From Spongiimicrobium salis (GTDB lineage: Bacteria > Bacteroidota > Bacteroidia > Flavobacteriales > Flavobacteriaceae), in the NCBI RefSeq assembly GCF_043678055.1, contig NZ_JBHEQA010000001.1:1674001-1738000 (forward strand): a DNA stretch of 64,000 bases. The letters are read 5' to 3'. Below are positions 24,427 to 33,781 of this stretch, in pieces. The first letter of the stretch is position 1. Every line of letters starts with the position of its first letter. Made by a program: the position numbers and the translations under genes. Under the pieces are notes generated by a model that was given only the letters and a program-made list of their open reading frames with translations, was not told the DNA's origin and made no database searches.

Positions 24427-24597
24427 ATGACTATACTTTTGATTCTATTGCTTGGTCCGGCATTGATGCTGATCATTACAGGGATGGTAGTTTGGAGGGA
24501 ACAAAAAAAGAAATTGGCCAAGCTCCTCTTTATCATTGCGGGAATCTACCTTATCATAGGCTTAGGTACTTGTGGTCTCTTGTTGTCCAATATTTGA
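24427..24597 (+). CDS. Small two-helix membrane protein B
   Basis: A 56-residue frame from ATG 24427 to TGA at 24595-24597. Two helices flank the loop WREQKKKLAKLLFIIAGIYL, ending IGLGTCGLLLSNI. The pattern of lysines, Ala-Lys, Ile-Ala-Gly, then Gly-x-Cys-Gly is shared with the proteins on either side, which supports it as a real gene despite its length. It lies 17 bases after protein A. Confidence 0.68.
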   Translation: MTILLILLLGPALMLIITGMVVWREQKKKLAKLLFIIAGIYLIIGLGTCGLLLSNI

Positions 24598-24631
24598 AAT
24601 ACATCTTTGATGAACACTAAATAGATGCCTT

Positions 24632-24844
24632 ATGAAAACAATTCCTTGGGAAGTTGGCAATTTAGATGGCCTTTTTGCCCTTATTCTATTCATTATGTTT
24701 GGGCCAGCGCTTTTGTTTTTAATCATCGGGTTTATTCTTCGATCGAAACAGAAGAAAAAGGCCGCCAAGATTTTCTTTATTCTGGCGGGGGTCTATTTAT
24801 TGATCAGCTTGGGGGTTTGTGGAGGTTTGGCCGGCGTATTCTAA
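24632..24844 (+). CDS. Small two-helix membrane protein C
   Basis: This 70-residue protein has helices at about 14-36 and 46-66 joined by RSKQKKKAAKIFFILAGVYL, ending SLGVCGGLAGVF. It is the third paralogue of the series and the closest to protein B (both have GPALM or GPALL in the first helix). It starts 34 bases after protein B and probably ends the operon that begins with the Lgt-like gene. Confidence 0.72.
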   Translation: MKTIPWEVGNLDGLFALILFIMFGPALLFLIIGFILRSKQKKKAAKIFFILAGVYLLISLGVCGGLAGVF

Positions 24845-24965
24845 AAATTACAATTCCCGCAATGGTTTGAATCTGATGCTGCTAGAAGATGCCCTAATGT
24901 GTTTTTTAATCGGAGATAAACACTAGCTTGTCATTAAAAAGCGGAATATCCCATGGATTTTGCAC

Positions 24966-24973
24966 TATATTTG
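24966..24973 (+). promoter_or_regulatory. -7 element of lepA
   Basis: TATATTTG matches TAnnTTTG, 52 bases upstream of the lepA start codon at 25026. No well-placed -33 TTG was found. Confidence 0.5.
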
Positions 24974-25025
24974 CAGTCACTTAAAATCCGATGCCGATTA
25001 AAGCGGATAAATAAAGGGAATTTGC

Positions 25026-26822
25026 ATGAAAAACATTAGGAACTTCTGTATTATAGCACATATCGATCATGGTAAAAGTACCTTGGCCGATAGGTTATTG
25101 AGTTTTACCGGAACGACTACAGAGCGGGAAGAGCAAAACCAACTTTTGGATAATATGGATTTGGAACGGGAACGTGGGATCACCATTAAAAGTCATGCGA
25201 TTCAGATGGAATATACCCTTGAGGGGGAAACATATATCCTTAACCTGATCGATACTCCGGGGCATGTGGATTTTTCCTATGAGGTGTCCCGATCTATTGC
25301 TGCTTGTGAAGGAGCCTTATTGGTGGTAGATGCAGCACAAAGTATACAAGCCCAGACGATTTCCAATTTGTATTTGGCTTTAGAAAACGATTTGGAGATT
25401 ATTCCGGTATTGAACAAAGTAGACCTTCCCAGTGCCAACCCCGAAGAAGTTACGGATGATATTGTGGATCTTTTGGGCTGTGACCCCGAAGAAGTTATCC
25501 CGGCCAGTGCTAAAACGGGAATTGGGATTAAGGAGATATTAAAGGCAGTCATTGAACGGGTTCCTGCACCCGAAGGTAATCCAGAGGAACCTTTACAAGC
25601 TTTGGTTTTTGATTCGGTATATAACCCATTCAGAGGTGTAGAAACCTATTTTAGAGTGATCAATGGTGCTATTACCAAGGGACAAAAGATAAAATTTGTC
25701 GCTACCAATAAAGATTATTTTGCCGATGAAGTCGGCACCCTAAAATTGAACCAGGTTCCCAAGAAAAGCATTGCTACCGGGGACGTTGGATATTTGATCA
25801 CGGGAATAAAGGATGCCCGGGAAGTAAAAGTGGGAGACACCATTACGGATGCCGCCAACCCTACCAGCAATGCCATTGAAGGTTTTGAAGATGTAAAACC
25901 TATGGTTTTTGCAGGGATCTATCCGGTGGATACGGAAGATTTTGAAGAATTGCGGTCGTCCATGGAAAAATTGCAGTTAAATGATGCCTCCCTGGTCTTT
26001 ACACCCGAAAGTAGTGCCGCCCTCGGTTTTGGATTCCGCTGCGGATTCTTGGGGATGCTGCATATGGAAATTATTCAAGAGCGTTTGGAACGGGAGTTCG
26101 ATATGACGGTAATTACTACCGTACCTAACGTAAGCTACCACGCCTTTACCCGGAAAGATCCGGAGACTCCCTTGATTGTAAACAACCCTAGCGATTTGCC
26201 AGACCCTTCTACGGTTGATCGTGTAGAAGAACCTTTTATCAAGGCAACCATCATCACAAAGTCAGATTTTGTAGGGAATGTGATGTCGCTCTGTATTGAA
26301 AAAAGAGGACTTATTACCAATCAAACCTACTTGACCACGGAACGGGTGGAGTTGAATTTTGATATGCCCCTCGCTGAAATTGTATTTGATTTTTATGACC
26401 GACTTAAAACGGTATCCAAAGGGTATGCTTCCTTTGATTATGCACCTATTGGCATGCGCGTTTCCAAATTGGTGCGTGTAGATATCCTATTAAATGCACA
26501 ACCTGTGGATGCACTATCTGCATTGATTCATTTTGACAATGCCACAAACATTGGGAAAAAAATGTGCGAGAAGCTTCGGGAACTTATCCCAAGGCAACAA
26601 TTTGACATTCCGATTCAAGCTGCTATTGGTTCCAAAATTATTTCCAGAGAGACGATTAAGGCCCTAAGGAAGGATGTTACTGCCAAATGTTACGGAGGAG
26701 ATATTTCCCGTAAACGAAAGCTTTTGGAAAAACAAAAGAAAGGAAAGAAACGGATGCGTCAAGTAGGGAATGTGGAAATTCCGCAACAAGCATTTATGGC
26801 GGTTTTGAAGCTCAATGATTGA
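25026..26822 (+). CDS. lepA: Elongation factor 4 (LepA), ribosomal GTPase
   Basis: This 598-residue translational GTPase acts on the ribosome during elongation or subunit maturation. GTPase motifs are AHIDHGKST near residues 10-18, RERGITIKS, DTPGHVD and NKVD. The LepA-specific C-terminal domain is present (ISRETIKALRKDVTAKCYGG, SRKRKLLEKQKKGKKRMR). Length is normal. It is monocistronic and converges with the antiporter gene, with 28 bases between the two stops and no obvious terminator. Confidence 0.98.
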   Translation: MKNIRNFCIIAHIDHGKSTLADRLLSFTGTTTEREEQNQLLDNMDLERERGITIKSHAIQMEYTLEGETYILNLIDTPGHVDFSYEVSRSIAACEGALLVVDAAQSIQAQTISNLYLALENDLEIIPVLNKVDLPSANPEEVTDDIVDLLGCDPEEVIPASAKTGIGIKEILKAVIERVPAPEGNPEEPLQALVFDSVYNPFRGVETYFRVINGAITKGQKIKFVATNKDYFADEVGTLKLNQVPKKSIATGDVGYLITGIKDAREVKVGDTITDAANPTSNAIEGFEDVKPMVFAGIYPVDTEDFEELRSSMEKLQLNDASLVFTPESSAALGFGFRCGFLGMLHMEIIQERLEREFDMTVITTVPNVSYHAFTRKDPETPLIVNNPSDLPDPSTVDRVEEPFIKATIITKSDFVGNVMSLCIEKRGLITNQTYLTTERVELNFDMPLAEIVFDFYDRLKTVSKGYASFDYAPIGMRVSKLVRVDILLNAQPVDALSALIHFDNATNIGKKMCEKLRELIPRQQFDIPIQAAIGSKIISRETIKALRKDVTAKCYGGDISRKRKLLEKQKKGKKRMRQVGNVEIPQQAFMAVLKLND

Positions 26823-26850
26823 TTCCGAAGGAGAAATATGAGCGAGATAT

Positions 26851-28716
26851 TTAGTTTTCGTCTTCCCCTTCTTGTTTCGTAAGGGAGATGCCCTCTATAT
26901 CAAGAGCCTTTCCAAGATAAACTAATTTGTAGCCTTCTCCTGAAGGAACAAAATCGGTATTGTTCGCATGAATGATATCGATACTCCCGTCCGGAGATTT
27001 CGTAAAGACGGGAATAATATCATTGTCCTTTTGCGTACGGGCAATAAGGCTGTCGTAATGATCTTTATGCTGTATATCAATTTCATGTATCGCCGGATAT
27101 TTACGTACAGCATCCATGAGTTTGATAAAGTCATCCGTATGGGAGAATAAACCTTCTTCCGGATTATTTTGAGGATCTTTCATCTCGTCACTATTGACCA
27201 ATCGAAAAGCACCATTTTCTCCAAATTGATCTTTGAATTTATCAAGGGCGAACGTATTGATTTCCGCATTTCCGGTCAACGCCATAAGATATCCCATATC
27301 GTTAAGCTCTATATTGTCTTGTAGGCTATCGGAATAGATATTGGCGGTCATGGCTTCCAATCCCAATTTTTTAGCTTTGTTGATGTTGGCCTGGTTGTTA
27401 TCGATCAATACCACATGGCGTTTGTTTTGATGGAGATAGTGTGCAATCAGACGGGAAACCTTGGAGGCGCCAATGATAAGAATGCCCTCGGACTTCTTTA
27501 GAAAGACACCCACCATTTGAGCAAAAATCCGGGCAGTGGTAGCATTGAGCAGAACCGTACCCAGTACGATCATGAACACAAGAGGAGTAATGTATTCTGC
27601 CCCAGGTTCTTCCAAAAGCAATAATTTGGACCCAAATAAGGAAGCAATACCCGCGGCCACAATACCTCTTGGGCCTACCCAACTGATAAAAAGTTTTTCT
27701 TTGAACTTTAGGCTGGAACCAGAGGTGCTAAGGAAGACTCCAAGGGGGCGTATCACAAAAATGACCAAGGCAAAAAGCAGGGCTGTGTTCCAAGTATAGA
27801 TCAACTCCAAATCACTCATATTGATATTTGCGGAGAGCAGTATAAAAAGAATAGAGATCAGCAACACGCTGAGGGATTCCTTGAAGTAGAGCAGTTCCTT
27901 AAGATTGGGTAAGTCAATATTTCCCATGACCATACCCATGACCACAACAGCCAATAGACCTGATTCGTGTGCAAAGCTATCGGAGAGCACAAAAACCAAA
28001 AGTACGGTGGAGAGCGAGACTACATTGAGTAAATAATGGGGAATAAGTCTTTTTTTTATGGCAAAAGCCAAGGCATGGGCAAAAGTAAAACCAAAAGTAG
28101 CGCCGAAAAGGAGAATTTTACCAAACTCCACAAAGGCTGTTTTGGTAAAAGCATGTCCTTCTCCCACACTGATAAACTCAAACACCAGAACCGCTACCAA
28201 AGCTCCGATAGGGTCTATAAGAATGCCTTCCCATTTTAAGACGGCCGAAATATCCTTTTTTAAAGGAATATTTCTCAAAATAGGGGTGATCACCGTGGGA
28301 CCTGTGACTATAATTAATCCAGAAAAAAGAAAAGAGATTTGCCAACTTAGATCAAAAACATAATGTGCGGCCAAACCTCCCCCTAGAAAAGTGACCAGTG
28401 ATCCCAGCGTAATCAATTTTGTGATGGCGGGGCCTACATTCGCAATTTCGGAACGTTTTAAAGTGAGTCCTCCTTCAAAAAGAATAATACTTATGGCCAA
28501 TGAAACAAAATAATAGAGGCTCTCCCCAGGGAACAAGCCCTTTTCGCCATTCCAAATGGGTGCAATAATTTTAGCGCCATCCTCCGTGAACAAGGTAGCT
28601 ATGGGACCCACAAGCAGGCCAATGAGTATAAGGGGTAAAATGGCAGGTAATTTTAATCGCCAAGCTACCCATTGTGCAATTATTCCAAGGATAATGATAC
28701 CTGCAAGTTCTACCAT
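26851..28716 (-). CDS. CPA-type cation:proton antiporter with a TrkA-N (RCK) domain
   Basis: This 621-residue membrane protein has about 12 helices (1-400), followed by a cytoplasmic nucleotide-binding RCK domain (GILIIGASKVSRLIAHYLHQ, about 405-500) and a C-terminal segment (residues about 540-610) resembling a regulatory RCK-C fold. The transport core includes LFEGGLTLKRSEI, VLKWEGILIDPIGALVAV with the paired acidic/charged helix, and ISWVGPRGIVAAGIASLFG, all typical of Na+ or K+/H+ antiporters of the CPA1/NhaP type. Regulation by bound NAD(H) or another nucleotide is suggested by the RCK fold. Ion specificity cannot be told from the sequence. Confidence 0.92.
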   Translation of the reverse strand: MVELAGIIILGIIAQWVAWRLKLPAILPLILIGLLVGPIATLFTEDGAKIIAPIWNGEKGLFPGESLYYFVSLAISIILFEGGLTLKRSEIANVGPAITKLITLGSLVTFLGGGLAAHYVFDLSWQISFLFSGLIIVTGPTVITPILRNIPLKKDISAVLKWEGILIDPIGALVAVLVFEFISVGEGHAFTKTAFVEFGKILLFGATFGFTFAHALAFAIKKRLIPHYLLNVVSLSTVLLVFVLSDSFAHESGLLAVVVMGMVMGNIDLPNLKELLYFKESLSVLLISILFILLSANINMSDLELIYTWNTALLFALVIFVIRPLGVFLSTSGSSLKFKEKLFISWVGPRGIVAAGIASLFGSKLLLLEEPGAEYITPLVFMIVLGTVLLNATTARIFAQMVGVFLKKSEGILIIGASKVSRLIAHYLHQNKRHVVLIDNNQANINKAKKLGLEAMTANIYSDSLQDNIELNDMGYLMALTGNAEINTFALDKFKDQFGENGAFRLVNSDEMKDPQNNPEEGLFSHTDDFIKLMDAVRKYPAIHEIDIQHKDHYDSLIARTQKDNDIIPVFTKSPDGSIDIIHANNTDFVPSGEGYKLVYLGKALDIEGISLTKQEGEDEN

Positions 28717-28820
28717 GCTACGAATTTTTAGGAAAAATACTGCTTTTTATTTTAAAAAGGAATAGTTACGGGGTAAGGGTGCTTTCCAAAAGAAGACTAA
28801 AAAGAGGAGAAATAGGACTA

Positions 28821-28851
28821 TTGTAAAACAGATAGAATATATTTAGTTTTG
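28821..28851 (+). promoter_or_regulatory. Promoter of the small gene at 28885
   Basis: TTG at 28821-28823, a 20-base spacer and TAGTTTTG at 28844-28851 match the Bacteroidota promoter. The proposed start codon is 33 bases downstream. Confidence 0.6.
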
Positions 28852-28884
28852 CAACGTTTATTCGTACATCCAATCCCCCAATTT

Positions 28885-29118
28885 ATGACGACATACATTG
28901 CCGAATTCCGAACGACCCATAAAATTATTCAGATCGAACAACATTCTTGTTTTACATGGAGACAGGAAAGTGGAGAAATAGATATGGATATGGTAAAAGG
29001 GAAAATTATTCGAGAATCTTCCATTCACTTTTTTAAACTATTGGCAGGAGAAAATTACCCTGTCGCAGCGGATGATATTGCTGTAGAAATCGTCCAAACG
29101 GAACCCTTTAAGGGCTAA
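28885..29118 (+). CDS. Small protein of unknown function
   Basis: This 77-residue acidic cytoplasmic protein starts MTTYIAEFRTTHKIIQIEQH and ends DDIAVEIVQTEPFKG. The open frame extends 12 codons upstream, but that extension overlaps the -7 promoter element and reads as non-coding, so ATG 28885 is chosen. No signal peptide, membrane helix or known motif is seen. It is flanked by its own promoter and by a 220-base gap containing a stem-loop (TTGTCC at 29179-29184 with GGACAA at 29211-29216, plus an inner AATCATG/CATGATT), so it is probably transcribed alone. Confidence 0.6.
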   Translation: MTTYIAEFRTTHKIIQIEQHSCFTWRQESGEIDMDMVKGKIIRESSIHFFKLLAGENYPVAADDIAVEIVQTEPFKG

Positions 29119-29338
29119 CGTATCCTTTCTTATCCCGATAATATTACAGTTTCATTCATAGAGAGGAAGGCCTCCTACTTGTCCGGAAAATCATGTCCAT
29201 GATTTATTTTGGACAACAATTGCATGGCCCATTACCACCAAAAATGGTGAAAGAGGTGTTAAAAAAGTAGGAATAAAGGCAATATCTGTCTCATATCCAT
29301 TACACTTTTCTTATTTTGCGAAACTTTTATTAGAAAGA

Positions 29339-30199
29339 ATGAAATTATATCCTATTGAAACTGGTAATTTTAAACTAGATGGAGGGGCAATGTTTGGAGT
29401 GGTTCCCCGATCTATTTGGAATAGAACCAATCCTGCGGATGCCAATAATATGATCGATATTGCAGCACGTAGTCTCTTGATCGAAGAAGGCAACCGTTTA
29501 ATTCTTATCGATACGGGATTAGGAAATAAGCAATCCGATAAATTTTTTGGGTATTATTATCGTTGGGGAGATTTTACACTGGAGAATTCGCTAAAAAAAG
29601 CAAGGTTTCACCCCGATGACATCACCGATGTATTTATGACACATCTGCATTTTGATCATTGTGGCGGAAGTGTACAATGGAATAAGGATCGCACAGGTTA
29701 CGAGCCTGCCTTTAAAAATGCGACCTATTGGACCAATAAATCCCATTGGGAATGGGCCATAAATCCCAATCCAAGAGAAAAAGCCTCTTTCCTTAAAGAG
29801 AACTTATTGCCCATGGAAGAAAGTGGTCAGTTGAGCTTTGTTTCCCGAGGGGAAAATGCTTTTCTTGAAAATTCGGAATTGGATTTTGGTATCCTATTTG
29901 TAGATGGTCATACGGAAAAGCAAATGTTGCCCCATATCCAATACCAGGGAAAGACCTTGGTTTTTATGGCGGATTTGATCGCAACGGTTGGGCATATTCC
30001 CCTGCCCTATGTCATGGGATATGATACAAGGCCTTTGCTTACAGTATCAGAGAAAGGGATTTTCTTGGAGAAAGCGGTGAAAGAAGAATACTATCTGTTC
30101 TTTGAGCACGATGCCCATAACGAAATTTGTACCCTACAGCATACGGAGAAAGGAGTACGCTATAAGGAAATACATACCTTTAATGAACTTTTTACTTAA
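29339..30199 (+). CDS. Metallo-beta-lactamase-fold hydrolase
   Basis: This 286-residue cytoplasmic protein has the dinuclear zinc motif HxHxDH in THLHFDHCGG (about 101-110), the aspartate in DTGLGNK, a histidine in VDGHTEKQML (about 200) and a final FEHDAHNE. The pattern is that of the AttM/quorum-quenching-lactonase-like branch, which also includes other small-molecule hydrolases, so the substrate is open. It starts 220 bases after the small gene and is followed after 6 bases by the S8 peptidase gene. Confidence 0.88.
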   Translation: MKLYPIETGNFKLDGGAMFGVVPRSIWNRTNPADANNMIDIAARSLLIEEGNRLILIDTGLGNKQSDKFFGYYYRWGDFTLENSLKKARFHPDDITDVFMTHLHFDHCGGSVQWNKDRTGYEPAFKNATYWTNKSHWEWAINPNPREKASFLKENLLPMEESGQLSFVSRGENAFLENSELDFGILFVDGHTEKQMLPHIQYQGKTLVFMADLIATVGHIPLPYVMGYDTRPLLTVSEKGIFLEKAVKEEYYLFFEHDAHNEICTLQHTEKGVRYKEIHTFNELFT

Positions 30200-30205
30200 T
30201 ATATA

Positions 30206-31864
30206 ATGATGATGAATATGAAATCTTACCGATTTGTTTTAGGAATTTGCGCTACTGCAATAAGCCTTGTTGGCTGTGGAGGTAGCCCTACCTTAGTATC
30301 AACTCCAGTTAAAAATATTGATGCCATTCCTTTGAAAATTTCTGAATTGACAGAGTCAGAAAAAAAGAATTGGGGACATGCCGATTTGCTTACGGACACG
30401 ATTCCGGGAATGAGTGTAGATAAAGCCTACAAAGAAATTATTGGGAATAAGAAAGGGACAAAGGTTATTGTTGCTGTATTGGATTCGGGAATAGATTTAG
30501 AGCATGAAGATTTGGATGATGTGATCTGGACCAACAAAAAAGAAATTCCAGGGAATAATAAAGATGATGATAACAACGGTTATATCGATGATATCCATGG
30601 CTATAATTTTTTAGGCGAATCCTACAATGAGCAGTTGGAACTGGCGAGAATTCTTCAATTAAAGCTAGGAGATGCCAGCATGCAAGCTGCGGCTAAGAAG
30701 GCCTTTGATGAAGGAAGGGCACCATTGCTCCAGAACAAACAACAATTGGAGCAGATTTCCCAAGCCGTAAAGAATGCCGATAAAGCAGTACAAGAACATT
30801 TAGGAAAAAAAGAATATACCAAAGAAGATGTTGCCGGAATTAAGCCCAAAGATCAGGCCATGCAACAGAATGTTGGTATCCTTACGCAGATGTTCAATTT
30901 TGGCGAAAGTATTCCTGAAGTAATCAAATTGATCGATGGGGACCTAAAAAGTATTGCGGAGCGGCTAAACTACAATTATAATGTAGATTTCAAAGGAAGA
31001 ACGGTAGTGGGGGATAATCCTTATGATATTACAGATACCAATTATGGGAATGGAAATCCACAAAGTAGATATGCCGATGAAAGCCATGGAACACACGTTG
31101 CCGGAATTATCGCAGCAGAACGCAATAATGGGAAAGGTGCCAATGGCGTGGCCAATAATGTGGCCATTATGAGTGTTCGCTGTGTTCCCAATGGGGATGA
31201 ATACGATAAAGATGTGGCACTAGGGATTCGCTATGCGGTTGATAATGGAGCAAAAATTATTAACTGTAGCTTTGGAAAATCCTTTTCTCCCAATGCGGAT
31301 TGGGTGTATGATGCTATAAAATATGCTGCCTCCAAAGATGTACTGATCGTACATGCTGCGGGTAATGATGGTGTAAATCTAGACGATCCCAAAAACCCCA
31401 ATTTTTTTAATGATCAGGTAAACAATGGTGCTGAGATTGCAGATAACGTCATTACTGTAGGGGCTTTGGCACATAAATATGGATCGGAAATGGTAGCTAC
31501 CTTCTCCAACTATGGTGCCATTAACGTAGATACTTTTGCGCCTGGGGCCCAGATTTATTCTACCTTCCCGGAAGATACGTATGAAACCATAGGAGGAACT
31601 TCTATGGCCGCTCCTGGAGTGGCGGGAATTGCTGCCTTGGTGCGATCTCAATATCCAAAGTTAACGGCCTCCCAGGTAAAACATATTATTATGGAATCGG
31701 GACTTTCTTCAAAATCCGCTGTGATTTTAGGGGGAGATCCATCGAAATCCATGTCTTTTGATGGAGCTTCAAAATCAGGTAAAATGGCCAATGCCTACAA
31801 TGCTTTGATTATGGCGGACAATGTGGCAAAGGGAAAAATTAAACTACAAAAGAATGCAAAATAA
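30206..31864 (+). CDS. S8 (subtilisin-like) serine peptidase lipoprotein with an inserted helical segment
   Basis: Predicted lipoprotein of 552 residues (lipobox LVGC at about 21-24) with catalytic Asp93 (VLDSGID), His294 (SHGTHVAG) and Ser466 (GGTSMAAPG), plus oxyanion Asn in AAGND. The Asp-His distance is about 200 residues, far longer than in subtilisin, because of a charged, mainly helical insertion (about 140-260) of unknown role. It should act outside the cytoplasm, attached to a membrane. Several ATG codons cluster at the start (30206, 30209, 30212, 30218); the exact one is uncertain. The M1 peptidase gene follows directly, which suggests a joint role in protein or peptide breakdown. 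Confidence 0.92.
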   Translation: MMMNMKSYRFVLGICATAISLVGCGGSPTLVSTPVKNIDAIPLKISELTESEKKNWGHADLLTDTIPGMSVDKAYKEIIGNKKGTKVIVAVLDSGIDLEHEDLDDVIWTNKKEIPGNNKDDDNNGYIDDIHGYNFLGESYNEQLELARILQLKLGDASMQAAAKKAFDEGRAPLLQNKQQLEQISQAVKNADKAVQEHLGKKEYTKEDVAGIKPKDQAMQQNVGILTQMFNFGESIPEVIKLIDGDLKSIAERLNYNYNVDFKGRTVVGDNPYDITDTNYGNGNPQSRYADESHGTHVAGIIAAERNNGKGANGVANNVAIMSVRCVPNGDEYDKDVALGIRYAVDNGAKIINCSFGKSFSPNADWVYDAIKYAASKDVLIVHAAGNDGVNLDDPKNPNFFNDQVNNGAEIADNVITVGALAHKYGSEMVATFSNYGAINVDTFAPGAQIYSTFPEDTYETIGGTSMAAPGVAGIAALVRSQYPKLTASQVKHIIMESGLSSKSAVILGGDPSKSMSFDGASKSGKMANAYNALIMADNVAKGKIKLQKNAK

Positions 31865-31865
31865 A

Positions 31866-33716
31866 ATGAAGGGTATCACAAGTTTTTTAGCGATTATCGT
31901 TACCTGTACTACCACAATTTGGGCACAGAACAGGACCAATTATTGGCAGCAACATGTAGATTATACCATGGAAGTGGATATGAACGTGGAGAATTACCAA
32001 TATACAGGAACTCAAAAGCTGGTCTATACCAATAACTCTCCAGATGAATTGAGCAGGGTGTATTATCATCTGTATTTCAACGCTTTTCAACCAGGAAGCG
32101 AAATGGATGTGCGCTTGCAAAGCATTAAAGATCCAGATCCTAGAATGATGTCCAATGGAAAAAGTAGAATAGCAAGCTTATCCCCTGCTGAAATAGGATA
32201 CTTGCATGTGACATCTTTGAAACAAGATGGGCAAACAGCACAGATCAATGAAGAAGGGACTATTCTTGTGGTAGATTTGGCGAAACCTATTCCGGCTGGT
32301 GGAAAAACTACCTTGGATATGACTTTTAAAGGGCAGGTACCTTTACAAATTCGTCGTTCAGGACGCAATAGTAAAGAAGGTGTAGCGCTTTCTATGAGTC
32401 AGTGGTATCCAAAAATGGTAGAATACGATTTTGAAGGCTGGCATGCTACACCCTATATCGCTAGGGAATTTCATGGGGTTTGGGGAGATTTTGATGTAAA
32501 ATTGACCATAGATAAGAAGTATGTTGTAGGTGGAAGTGGATATCTACAGAACCCACAGGAAATAGGACATGGATATGAGGCGCCGGGAACTAAGGTAAAA
32601 AAGCAAAAAGGAAAGACCTTGACTTGGCACTTTAAAGCCCCCATGGTGCACGACTTTATGTGGGCAGCCGATCCGGAATATCTTCATGATACCCTGCAAG
32701 TAGAAAATGGACCTATGCTTCATTTCTTGTACAAGGACAATCCGAAAATCAAGGATAACTGGAAAAAATTACAACCAAAAACTGCGGAAACCATGCAGTT
32801 TTTCAGCAAAAATGTGGGGAAATACCCTTACAAACAGTATTCCGTAATCCAAGGAGGAGATGGAGGAATGGAGTATGCCATGAGTACGCTCATTACAGGA
32901 GAACGCTCCTTTGGAAGCCTGGTAGGTGTGACGGTACACGAAATGGCGCATTCTTGGTTCCAGCATATTTTGGCCACCAACGAAGGAAAGCATGAATGGA
33001 TGGACGAAGGCTTTACGTCATTTATTTCCAGCCTATGCATGAATGAGGTCATGAATCAAAAAAGAGACAATCCTTTTCAAGGGTCGTATAGAGGTTATAT
33101 AAACTTAGCCAATTCTGGTACGGAACAGCCGCAGACCACACATGCAGACCGGTATCACTTAAATTCGGCCTATGGCACTTCTGCCTATGGTAAAGGGTCT
33201 ATATTTTTGTCCCAATTAGGCTATGTCATCGGTCAAGATAAATTGATACAGACGGTACAGAAGTATTTCAACGACTTTAAATTTAAGCACCCTGTCCCCA
33301 ATGATATCAAAAGAACAGCGGAAAAAGTCTCTGGAATGGAATTGGATTGGTACCTTATTGATTGGACGCAGACTACGAATACCATAGACTATGGTATTAA
33401 AGGGGTTTCTGAGGAAGATGGGAAAACAAAAGTACAGTTGGAACGTAAAGGCCTTATGCCAATGCCTATAGATGTTTTGGTGATTTATGAAGACGATACC
33501 CGGGAAACTTTTTATGCCCCATTGCAGATTATGAGAGGTGAAAAAGACAATCCGTACCCCAATATCTCAAGAACGGTGTTGCCGGATTGGGCTTGGGCAT
33601 ATCCTACGTACGATTTTACGATCAACAAACCTAAAAGTAGCATCAAAGCTATTGTCATAGATCCATCGCAATTGATGGCCGATGTCAATCAGGAGAACAA
33701 CGTTTACCAGAAGTAA
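31866..33716 (+). CDS. Secreted M1-family metallopeptidase (aminopeptidase)
   Basis: This 616-residue protein from the chosen start has a signal peptide (MKGITSFLAIIVTCTTTIWA) and the gluzincin motif HEMAH-x18-E (HEMAHSW near residue 358, then WMDEGF). The exopeptidase motif reads GGMEYA (DGGMEYAMSTLI), a variant of GAMEN. The frame is open upstream, with ATG at 31854 also possible; 31866 is preferred because it gives a clean signal peptide, one base after the S8 stop. Its neighbour encodes a secreted S8 peptidase. A strong terminator follows. Confidence 0.9.
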   Translation: MKGITSFLAIIVTCTTTIWAQNRTNYWQQHVDYTMEVDMNVENYQYTGTQKLVYTNNSPDELSRVYYHLYFNAFQPGSEMDVRLQSIKDPDPRMMSNGKSRIASLSPAEIGYLHVTSLKQDGQTAQINEEGTILVVDLAKPIPAGGKTTLDMTFKGQVPLQIRRSGRNSKEGVALSMSQWYPKMVEYDFEGWHATPYIAREFHGVWGDFDVKLTIDKKYVVGGSGYLQNPQEIGHGYEAPGTKVKKQKGKTLTWHFKAPMVHDFMWAADPEYLHDTLQVENGPMLHFLYKDNPKIKDNWKKLQPKTAETMQFFSKNVGKYPYKQYSVIQGGDGGMEYAMSTLITGERSFGSLVGVTVHEMAHSWFQHILATNEGKHEWMDEGFTSFISSLCMNEVMNQKRDNPFQGSYRGYINLANSGTEQPQTTHADRYHLNSAYGTSAYGKGSIFLSQLGYVIGQDKLIQTVQKYFNDFKFKHPVPNDIKRTAEKVSGMELDWYLIDWTQTTNTIDYGIKGVSEEDGKTKVQLERKGLMPMPIDVLVIYEDDTRETFYAPLQIMRGEKDNPYPNISRTVLPDWAWAYPTYDFTINKPKSSIKAIVIDPSQLMADVNQENNVYQK

Positions 33717-33736
33717 ACGATAAAACATAGTGTTGC

Positions 33737-33781
33737 AAACTGCCCAAAATCATATACGAGATGATTTTGGGCAGTTTTTTT
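33737..33781 (+). terminator. Strong rho-independent terminator after the peptidase genes
   Basis: A perfect 17-bp stem (33737-33753 with 33761-33777) encloses the 7-base loop ATACGAG and runs into a T tract ending at 33781. Confidence 0.95.

Noticed and set aside
33605..33610. TACGTA inside the M1 peptidase gene as a further regulator site
   Set aside because: Single palindromic hexamers are expected by chance about every 4 kb, and this one is in a coding region without the double-site arrangement.
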